In this document: positions 7,377 to 13,080 of the stretch, piece by piece
Position numbering within the stretch: the first letter of the stretch is position 1
Layout: every line of letters begins with the position of its first letter
DNA from: Planctomycetota bacterium
GTDB taxonomy: Bacteria > Planctomycetota > Planctomycetia > Pirellulales > Pirellulaceae
Direction of reading: 5' to 3'
DNA length: 13,080 nucleotides
Assembly: GCA_029259935.1 (NCBI GenBank)
Contig: JAJDEH010000455.1
Location: forward strand, 1-13,080
The notes under the pieces: generated by a model
What the model was told of the DNA's origin: nothing
The model's database searches: none
The model's input: the letters and a program-made list of their open reading frames with translations, nothing else
Position numbers and translations under genes: made by a program

Positions 7377-7400
7377 CACCGGACAAAGAACGAAATATCC

Positions 7401-7432
7401 AAAAGCCGGCGACGCAAGTTGCCGGCTTTTTT
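7401..7432 (+). terminator. Intrinsic terminator of the lipoprotein gene
   Basis: AAAAGCCGGC (7401-7410) pairs with GCCGGCTTTT (7421-7430); the inner GAC/GTT can extend the stem with one G-U wobble to a GCAA tetraloop (7414-7417), a stable GNRA loop. Six T run from 7427 to 7432. It lies 25 bases after the stop codon. Confidence 0.95.
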
Positions 7433-7648
7433 CGTGTTGTTACGTCGTACCACCGGCACAGGAAATAATCGAAGTCCAACGCGATTCGCTTAACGACGCA
7501 TGACAGCAACACTGCATGAAGATGGGTTGCCGACGGCGTTGCCCGGTCGGTACTAGAACTGAATGCCTCGTTCTCGGCCGTCCCTGTTTCAGGCAACGAC
7601 AGCAATCGTAATGCCTGCGGCACTCAAAGTCCTCGCACTAGCAACGGG

Positions 7649-8110
7649 CTAGAACATTACCGCGCCGAGGATGAAGGCCAGAATTACTATGGCTATGATT
7701 GCCAACAGGACGGTGTGGCCCATGTGCCAGCCTGGCAGGAATCCAGAATCAGACGGCTCCTCAACTTCCGCGACCACGTCCGACGTCTCCGTGGTGGAAT
7801 CGGCGAGTTTCGTTTGAACCTGCTTTAGCAATTCGGCCCGCCGTTCGTCAAAGACCGTTTCCGCCTGCGTGCGCGCCATGTTGCGAATGTAGGAATCCAT
7901 TTGCCGACCGGCGATCACCACGACCGCGACCAGCAGCAACAAAGTCACCGTGGTGACCCTTGATCGCGGCCACCATGACGAATCCGCGGGACTGCCGGTA
8001 AACTCATGGTCGCAATTGGGACAGGTGACAGGCGTCTGTTTGCGATTTTCGGCTAATCCAATTTCTTGCTGGCAACCTGGACACTTGATCCACATCGAAA
8101 GGTTACTCAT
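7649..8110 (-). CDS. Zinc-ribbon membrane protein, two predicted TM segments
   Basis: Protein of 153 residues. Start ATG at 8110 is supported by GAGG (8119-8122 on the plus strand) 8 bases upstream; the next in-frame Met (residue 6) has no such site. CPGC (10-13) and CPNC (30-33) form a four-cysteine zinc ribbon of the short zinc-ribbon or MJ0042-like kind. Residues 52-68 (VTTVTLLLLVAVVVIAG) are a first membrane segment, 71-130 a charged, probably coiled helical region (RTQAETVFDERRAELLKQVQ), and 132-153 a second membrane segment ending the protein. Such small anchored zinc ribbons are common in planctomycetes, with no settled function. The gene follows the STN-module gene on the same strand after 139 bases, so co-transcription is possible but not shown. 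No terminator is visible after it. Confidence 0.82.
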   Translation of the reverse strand: MSNLSMWIKCPGCQQEIGLAENRKQTPVTCPNCDHEFTGSPADSSWWPRSRVTTVTLLLLVAVVVIAGRQMDSYIRNMARTQAETVFDERRAELLKQVQTKLADSTTETSDVVAEVEEPSDSGFLPGWHMGHTVLLAIIAIVILAFILGAVMF

Positions 8111-8249
8111 CGGTCAATCCTCTGACGAGTTCCATGAATTTACGGCCTTCAGGTCTTGTGTGGAGGCCATTTCGCCGGGCCCATCCAAATAGGCGGCGGT
8201 CACCCTTACTATTATTTCCACGGGGCGATCGTGGGCAAGAACGCAATTT

Positions 8250-9389
8250 TTACGGATTGGGGATCACAACCACGGTCTCGCCATTTCGGCGAAATGTCAG
8301 CATGACCTGTTCTAATGCCGTTTTCAGCACTTCATCGATGGTGGCATCTTCGACTTTAAAGCTGATGAGTTCGCTTTTCTTTTTCGCGGCTTCGTCGTCG
8401 AAGTCGACTTTGAACTTCAGTTGCGCGGCCAAGTAGTTAATCACCGCTTCCACGGTCTTGTTTTTAACACTTAGCTCTTTGATGCGAACTTCGGCGCGAG
8501 GGGCGGCTGGCGCACCTACATTTGGGCGATGGATCTCCCGGCCGGCGAAATAGTCGGCTAACAACCGGTGATCTTCCGCCGAAGCCGTGGCCGTTACTCT
8601 TTGCCCTTCAAGCCGAAACGCCGCATTTGGAAATTTGCGCCGCAGCGAGCCGTCCGTCACAAGTGCGCCGCGGGGAAGCGTATAAATCCGTTGCACCGCG
8701 ACACTCTCCGGAATCGGCACGATTTCAATCGCTCGACCTTCATCCGTGAATTGAAAGGTCAGGTCAAAACCGGCCAGCACCAGCGAAAGTCGTTCGATGC
8801 AGCCCAGCGGAGGAAGACTTTGCGCCTGCCAGAGATCGTGAGGGATTTGCTCCGTTCCGCGAATCTCTAATTTGGCGTCGGCAGCTATTTGGTCGACCAG
8901 TCGTCGTGGTTCGGACAATAGCGGCCACTGCCACTGCCGCGCGCTGGCCAATCGACGACGCGTGGCCGAGGGGTATTTTTTGAGTTCGTCTTTACGCAGT
9001 TCCGACAGCGTGGCCAGTTTGGCTGTGGTTGCTTGAGGTCCGAAATAAACCACCGGGCCAACAAAGCTAACACCGACCTTCAAATGGTCAGCGATTCCTA
9101 ATAGCAAGATTTCTAGCGGCACGTCGCGCGACGAACCGGGTATCAATTGATCCGGATCAATCCGCCGGTCGAGCAGGATTGCGATTTGGTGATGCTCGCC
9201 CAGCGAGGCGAGCGCGTCACGCAACGGTTTTTGCGACCAGGCGTATTCCGAAGGCTTTTTCAGTTGAACTCGAAACTTAGGTTCGGTGAGCCACTGGGTC
9301 GGTGCCGCGGTGGCCGCGCGCTGGCAAAGAAACGCCAGAATGACAACGCTAGCTAGAATGCTCGACGAGGAGGTTCGTGAACACGACAT
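8250..9389 (-). CDS. Exported protein of STN/secretin-N-like modules, no pore
   Basis: Protein of 379 residues. ATG at 9389 is chosen because GGGAG ends 6 bases before it and a signal peptide follows (ILASVVILAFLC, cleavage after ATA at residue 28); the ATGs at 9425 and 9395 lack a properly spaced site. Residues about 47-118 (PLRDALASLGEHHQIAILLD to VVYFGP) have the helix-strand pattern of a secretin/TonB short N-terminal (STN) module. Residues 159-228 repeat it more loosely. Residues 233-284 (YTLPRGALV to EDHRLLADYF) resemble the next secretin N-subdomain. Residues 300-378 form a third, best-preserved STN-like module ending VVVIPNP. No secretin pore or TonB-dependent barrel follows, so it is probably a soluble periplasmic protein. 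Module 3 is fairly secure; the others are inferred by pattern. Function unknown. Confidence 0.82.
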   Translation of the reverse strand: MSCSRTSSSSILASVVILAFLCQRAATAAPTQWLTEPKFRVQLKKPSEYAWSQKPLRDALASLGEHHQIAILLDRRIDPDQLIPGSSRDVPLEILLLGIADHLKVGVSFVGPVVYFGPQATTAKLATLSELRKDELKKYPSATRRRLASARQWQWPLLSEPRRLVDQIAADAKLEIRGTEQIPHDLWQAQSLPPLGCIERLSLVLAGFDLTFQFTDEGRAIEIVPIPESVAVQRIYTLPRGALVTDGSLRRKFPNAAFRLEGQRVTATASAEDHRLLADYFAGREIHRPNVGAPAAPRAEVRIKELSVKNKTVEAVINYLAAQLKFKVDFDDEAAKKKSELISFKVEDATIDEVLKTALEQVMLTFRRNGETVVVIPNP

Positions 9390-9630
9390 CTCCATCTCCC
9401 TGAGATTTGAGTGCGACCTTGCCATATCTGCAATTTTGATCCAGATCGCCTCAATTTGAAAGACCCAAATCGCCCGATTGAGATTTCCGATTGGGTAAAA
9501 GACACGGGTATCATTGCTGTTTGAAGCTCATCCAACTAAACTCGATAGTAGGTAAGGGAAGTGCCGACTCACGGAAGGCATAAACGCCGCACACACATGA
9601 TCAGCAAACCTTGATGCGGGAGCAGGCAGA
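9390..9630. promoter_or_regulatory. Divergent spacer with small repeats, likely promoters
   Basis: This 241-base spacer separates the leftward STN gene and the rightward HEAT/TPR-glpDK unit, so both promoters should be here. CCGATTG occurs at 9474-9480 and 9487-9493, 13 bases apart. ACCCAAATCG (from 9463) is an inverted match, with one bulged A, of CGATTGGGT (9488-9496). TTGAAG at 9521 with GATAGT 17 bases later (9544-9549) is a poor candidate sigma-70-type promoter for the rightward unit. All are suggestive only. Confidence 0.3.
9396..9400 (-). promoter_or_regulatory. Shine-Dalgarno deciding the start at 9389
   Basis: On the minus strand GGGAG is followed by a 6-base spacer and then the ATG at 9389. 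The ATG at 9395 would be only 0-1 bases away from it, too close. Confidence 0.7.
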
Positions 9631-10293
9631 GTGGACGAGCCCCAGTCGAAAGATCCAATACTTGTACGGTTTTATCGACGCTATTTAAACACCGAAGATT
9701 CGGCCGCCTTCATAAAATCGGTTTCCCAGCAATACGCGCCGGCATCGCTTGAGCGTCTGGCCGAATACGGCCCCAGAATTCCCCGTCGTGCCGCCGCGTT
9801 GGCGATTGGTTTTTTGGGTGGTTACGAATCCAACGCAACCTTGGGCCGAGCGCTGCACGACGAAGATCGAGGCGTTCGCCTGCTGGCCGAAACCGGAATT
9901 CGCCAATTGTGGACCCGCGATGGAAGCGACAATCAACGGCGACAATTGAAAGCCGTCATGCGGCTCAATGTGGCCGAACAATTTGAAACCGTCATCGCGG
10001 AAGGTTCCAAACTGATCGAGAATGCTCCCGGATTCGCCGAAGCTTGGAATCAGCGAGCGATCGCTTATTTCAACTTGCGACGATATGAGGATTCGGCCAA
10101 CGATTGCCACCAAACCTTGGAACTGAATCCCTATCATTTCGGAGCGGCGGTCGGCATGGCGCATTGCTATTTGGAAATGAACGACGCGCTGGCCGCCTTG
10201 GAGTGTTTTCGGCGGGCCTTAAAGCTGAACCCGGACATGGAAGGCGTTCGCGTTCAAGTCGATTACTTGGAGCGATCTCTGGAAGGAAAGTAG
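9631..10293 (+). CDS. HEAT/TPR repeat protein, conserved hypothetical
   Basis: Protein of 220 residues. Start is GTG at 9631, preceded by GGGAG (9618-9622) with an 8-base spacer; the nearby ATG at 9614 is out of frame. There is no signal peptide or membrane segment, so it is cytoplasmic. Residues about 39-96 form HEAT-like helix pairs (RIPRRAAALAIGFLGG, then DEDRGVRLLAETGIRQLW). Residues about 112-202 form tetratricopeptide repeats: EAWNQRAIAYFNLRRYEDS with ALELNP-like end NPYHFGAAVGMAHCYLEMNDALAALECFRRALKLNP. Such folds bind other proteins and give no enzyme activity. It lies 22 bases before glpD on the same strand, so it is probably co-transcribed; a link to glycerol metabolism rests on that position alone. 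Confidence 0.88.
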   Translation: MDEPQSKDPILVRFYRRYLNTEDSAAFIKSVSQQYAPASLERLAEYGPRIPRRAAALAIGFLGGYESNATLGRALHDEDRGVRLLAETGIRQLWTRDGSDNQRRQLKAVMRLNVAEQFETVIAEGSKLIENAPGFAEAWNQRAIAYFNLRRYEDSANDCHQTLELNPYHFGAAVGMAHCYLEMNDALAALECFRRALKLNPDMEGVRVQVDYLERSLEGK

Positions 10294-10315
10294 CTCGACC
10301 TATCGGGCGAATCGC

Positions 10316-12025
10316 ATGCAGGCGAGTTCGAAGCCCGTTCTTATTCTCGGAGCCGGCATTAACGGCGCTGCTCTGGCGCGAGAACTGCTGCTCAACCGAG
10401 TGCCCGTTTGTTTGGTCGACGTGCGAGACATTGCGTCAGGAACCACGGCGTGTTCGTCGCGGCTGATCCACGGCGGGCTCCGTTATTTGGAGTATGCCGA
10501 TTTTCGCCTGGTGCGCGAGTCGCTTTCCGAACGTAGCCGACTGCTTGAATTGGCACCTCAGTTCGTCAAGCCGTTGCGGTTGTATATTCCAATTGAGTGT
10601 CGAGCCACGGGAATGCTGCAAGCCGGTGCGAAGTTTTTCGGACTCGCGGGTAAATGGCTGGGCTCGGGTAAACAACGTCCGCGCGGGCTGTGGGTCGTGC
10701 GGATCGGGTTGTGGTTCTACGATCTACTGGCCAAGGCTTCCACGTTACCCGGCCACAAGACGCATCGCGTTGGAGATTCCAATGTGCCGCCGGTGAGTGC
10801 GAATCGGTTTCGCTGGATGTGCTCGTACTTCGACGCTCAGATCGAATCTCCCGAACGGTTCGTCGTTTCCTTGTTGACCGACGCACTACGCCTGTCGAGG
10901 CAGCACGGTATCGGCTTCAATGTCTACACTTATCATCGGGCCACATTGCAAGACGGCTTGGTGCGAGTTGTCCCCATGGCCCAGCCAGGAACCGCCGAGG
11001 ATCGTGCCAGCGATCAAGCGGTCGCTGAACTGGAGCCTGCCGCAATCGTCAACGCCACCGGTGCGTGGGTCGACGACGCACTCCATACTCTTCAGATTCC
11101 GTCGCGACGTTTGATCGGAGGAACCAAGGGCAGTCATGTTTTCACCAAAAACACGGCGCTGCGAGACAATCTTAATGGCGCGGGTATTTATGCCGAAGCG
11201 ACGGATGGCCGCCCGATTTTCTTGCTACCGTTCGGCGATTCCACCTTGATCGGCACTACGGACCTGCCCTACGACGATCCGCCCGAAGATGCCGTCCCGG
11301 AACGCGATGAAATTGACTACTTACTGGCATCGACGCGCGAAATCTTTCCGTCCATCGCGCTGACGTCGGACGATGTCGATCTCCACTACAGTGGCGTCCG
11401 GCCGTTGCCATATCAATCGGCGTCCACACCAGGGGCGATAACACGTCGGCACCTGTTGGTCGATCACGAGACCTCGGCGGTTCCCATCTATTCCATGGTT
11501 GGCGGGAAGTTGACCACCTGCCGCTCATTTGCCGAGGAGTCCACGCACGTCATCCTTGAGCGATTAGGGCTGAATCCCGAAGCCAATTCGCAATCTCGTT
11601 TCATTCCAGGCGGTGAAGACTACCCGGCGGATCAGTGCGCCGTGGCAGCCGAGCAGCAACGAATGGCGGAGACGCTTGGTGTTCCGCTGGACCAGGTTAG
11701 CGCCGTTTGGAGTTTGTGCGGAACGCGGGCCGAGTCGCTCCTCAGGGACGCCCAATCCGAAGGAAGTTCTGGCGAAATTCTTGACGGAACATCTTTGCCA
11801 CTGGGTGTGGTGCGAAACTTCATTCTCGAAGAATGGGTCGTTCGCTTGGATGATCTAGTTGAGCGTCGGCTGATGTTGCTATACAAAAGTGTGTCGGATC
11901 GCGCGTTGCGTCAGTTGGCGGAATTGCTGGTTGAGACAGGTCAATTGGCGGCGGAACACATGGATGACGAAGTCGGACGGTGCAAAGCTCGATTGAGATC
12001 CCATTTTGGAAAAATTGTCACTTAG
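10316..12025 (+). CDS. glpD: Aerobic-type glycerol-3-phosphate dehydrogenase (FAD)
   Basis: Protein of 569 residues, longer than the roughly 500 of E. coli GlpD but normal in fold. It oxidises sn-glycerol 3-phosphate to dihydroxyacetone phosphate with FAD, passing electrons to quinone at the inner membrane. The FAD dinucleotide motif GAGINGAA is at 12-19, and the family signature SSRLIHGGLRYLE at 47-59. Further matches are LIGGTKGSHVF (266-276), IGTTDLPY (312-319), SGVRPLPY, and the FAD-binding VGGKLTTCRSFAEE near 395-407. The C-terminal DAO_C domain includes EEWVVRLDDLVERR. ATG at 10316 gives a start just before the FAD motif; the ribosome site is weak (GGGCGA), fitting coupling to the HEAT/TPR gene 22 bases upstream. 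glpK follows after 130 bases, supporting a glycerol-use role. Confidence 0.95.
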   Translation: MQASSKPVLILGAGINGAALARELLLNRVPVCLVDVRDIASGTTACSSRLIHGGLRYLEYADFRLVRESLSERSRLLELAPQFVKPLRLYIPIECRATGMLQAGAKFFGLAGKWLGSGKQRPRGLWVVRIGLWFYDLLAKASTLPGHKTHRVGDSNVPPVSANRFRWMCSYFDAQIESPERFVVSLLTDALRLSRQHGIGFNVYTYHRATLQDGLVRVVPMAQPGTAEDRASDQAVAELEPAAIVNATGAWVDDALHTLQIPSRRLIGGTKGSHVFTKNTALRDNLNGAGIYAEATDGRPIFLLPFGDSTLIGTTDLPYDDPPEDAVPERDEIDYLLASTREIFPSIALTSDDVDLHYSGVRPLPYQSASTPGAITRRHLLVDHETSAVPIYSMVGGKLTTCRSFAEESTHVILERLGLNPEANSQSRFIPGGEDYPADQCAVAAEQQRMAETLGVPLDQVSAVWSLCGTRAESLLRDAQSEGSSGEILDGTSLPLGVVRNFILEEWVVRLDDLVERRLMLLYKSVSDRALRQLAELLVETGQLAAEHMDDEVGRCKARLRSHFGKIVT

Positions 12026-12155
12026 CATTCTCGGCCAAAGACCTAGCCACGCGGTAGCCACCTGATCAACTAACTCAAACCGGCTGATCCCTCACGGATG
12101 CGTCGCGTGAGTAACCATCACCGTCAAAGTGTGAACAATTCGAGGAAACCGCCCG
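12026..12155 (+). other. glpD-glpK spacer with a small inverted repeat
   Basis: The 130 bases hold no gene and no T-run terminator. CTCACG (12091-12096) and CGTGAG (12106-12111) form a perfect 6-base inverted repeat around 9 bases; it could be an operator or a processing hairpin, or chance. GAGGA at 12142-12146 is the glpK ribosome site, about 10 bases before GTG. Confidence 0.4.
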
Positions 12156-13080
12156 GTGAGTAAATTTATTCTAGCCCTCGACCAAGGTACTACATCTAGC
12201 CGTGCGATCGTGTTCGATCATGGTGGGTGCGTCGTTTCGGTGGCGCAAGAGGAATTTCCGCAGATTCTCCCCATTCCGGGGCATGTCGAGCACGACCCCG
12301 AGGCAATCTGGTCGACCCAACTTTCCGTCGCTCGGAAAGCGCTCGCCAGCGCCAAGTTGTCCGCCGCTGACATCGCCGCGATTGGGATTACGAATCAACG
12401 GGAAACCACAATCCTATGGGAGAAGGCGACCGGCAAGCCAATTGCCAATGCCATCGTTTGGCAAAGCCGCGTATCGGCCGGGATTTGCGACCAGTTGAAG
12501 GCCGACGGCCTCGCGAAAACGATTCGCTCGAAAACGGGGCTTGTTGTCGACGCCTATTTTTCTGGCACCAAAATCAAACATCTACTCGACCAGCATGAAG
12601 GCTTGCGTGACCGTGCCCGCCGGGGCGAAGTACTGTTCGGAACAGTCGATTCGTTTTTGTTATGGCGGCTTACTGACGGCAAATGCCACGTTACCGACTA
12701 CAGCAACGCCAGCCGAACCATGATCTATAACATCCATACGCTCGATTGGGACGACGAGTTGTTGAACATCCTCGACATCCCTCGGGCGATGTTGCCGCGG
12801 GTCATGCCCTCCAGCACGGTTTACGGTCACACATCCGCCGAGTTGCTGGGCGGCGAGATTCCCATTGCAGCCACTGTGGGCGACCAGCAAGCGGCCACGT
12901 TCGGGCAGGCTTGTTTCGACGTGGGCAGCGCGAAGAACACCTACGGAACAGGCTGCTTCTTACTGTTGAACACAGGTGAAGCCCCCATCGAATCCAAGCA
13001 CAATTTGCTGACCACGATCGGTTGGGGGCTCGACGGCAAAGTCAATTATTGTTTGGAAGGCTCCGTGTTCATTGCCGGTG
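12156..13080 (+). CDS. glpK: Glycerol kinase, 5' part (308 codons)
   Basis: The frame opens with GTG at 12156 (Shine-Dalgarno GAGG at 12142-12145) and runs past the window end. The enzyme phosphorylates glycerol with ATP to give sn-glycerol 3-phosphate, the substrate of GlpD next door. The FGGY-kinase phosphate motif [13 protein letters not shown] is at 9-21. Glycerol contacts known in E. coli GlpK are all present: R82 and E83 (NQRET), W102, Y134, D243-Q244 (GDQQAA) and F268 (TYGTGCF). The start is set by the family-typical opening [15 protein letters not shown]. The usual full length is about 500 residues, so roughly 190 are missing. The loop before GDQQ (residues 224-240) lacks the fructose-1,6-bisphosphate-binding GKGGTR of E. 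coli and has Glu229 where Gram-positive enzymes carry the phosphorylated His. Confidence 0.95.
   Translation, partial: MSKFILALDQGTTSSRAIVFDHGGCVVSVAQEEFPQILPIPGHVEHDPEAIWSTQLSVARKALASAKLSAADIAAIGITNQRETTILWEKATGKPIANAIVWQSRVSAGICDQLKADGLAKTIRSKTGLVVDAYFSGTKIKHLLDQHEGLRDRARRGEVLFGTVDSFLLWRLTDGKCHVTDYSNASRTMIYNIHTLDWDDELLNILDIPRAMLPRVMPSSTVYGHTSAELLGGEIPIAATVGDQQAATFGQACFDVGSAKNTYGTGCFLLLNTGEAPIESKHNLLTTIGWGLDGKVNYCLEGSVFIAG

Noticed and set aside
8160..8249. Possible hairpin terminator after the STN-module gene (CCACG/CGTGG near 8220)
   Set aside because: Only five pairs and no T-run on the minus strand; not enough to call.
9390..9425. Longer N-terminus for the STN-module protein from the ATG at 9425
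   Set aside because: It would put polar residues before the signal peptide and has no Shine-Dalgarno, whereas the ATG at 9389 has both.
12091..12111. Inverted repeat CTCACG/CGTGAG as a terminator of glpD
   Set aside because: No T-run follows, and a 6-base repeat can arise by chance in 130 bases; kept only as a note in the spacer entry.
1..13080. Mobile elements, CRISPR, tRNA/rRNA, toxin-antitoxin or defence genes
   Set aside because: Looked for by eye on both strands; no transposase motifs, spaced identical repeats, tRNA-like T-loop sequences or defence-type domains were seen.

Overview
The window looks like a chromosomal segment from a planctomycete, most likely of the Pirellulales. The best evidence is gene content: a DUF1553 protein directly followed by a Tat-exported DUF1501 protein, a secreted DUF6666/BBP7-like surface protein, a double-BON protein with a C-terminal Pro/Tyr/Trp block of a planctomycete type, and a lipoprotein of a planctomycete type. 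DNA is moderately GC-rich. I see no rRNA, tRNA, CRISPR array, insertion sequence, phage gene or recognisable defence system.

Layout. (1) 1-2998, plus strand: the 3' part of a DUF1549/DUF1553 gene, then a complete DUF1501 gene 8 bases on; a short tandem repeat of a 7-base unit runs through the DUF1501 stop codon. (2) 3097-4464, minus strand: a secreted beta-rich, Cys-cluster protein, convergent with the first pair. (3) 4465-4996: a 532-base divergent spacer with helically spaced GCGCC boxes and a run of three potential hairpins. (4) 4997-7376, plus strand: the double-BON envelope protein and a lipoprotein, each closed by a strong intrinsic terminator. (5) 7649-9389, minus strand: a secreted protein made of secretin/TonB N-terminal (STN)-like modules without a pore, followed by a two-membrane-segment zinc-ribbon protein. 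(6) 9631-13080, plus strand: a HEAT/TPR protein, glycerol-3-phosphate dehydrogenase (glpD), then glycerol kinase (glpK, cut by the window end).

How the genes fit together. Most of the first 9.4 kb encodes exported envelope proteins in single-gene or two-gene units. The last part is a glycerol-use unit: GlpK makes glycerol 3-phosphate and GlpD oxidises it to dihydroxyacetone phosphate. The HEAT/TPR gene lies 22 bases upstream of glpD and probably shares its transcript. Starts were reset from upstream in-frame codons wherever a Shine-Dalgarno sequence and signal peptide pointed to a later one (4464, 4997, 9389).

Nothing here is clearly a new multi-gene system. The least ordinary items are the pore-less STN-module protein with its membrane zinc-ribbon neighbour, the structured spacer at 4465-4996, the heptad repeat at the DUF1501 stop, and a glycerol kinase that lacks both classical regulatory sites.
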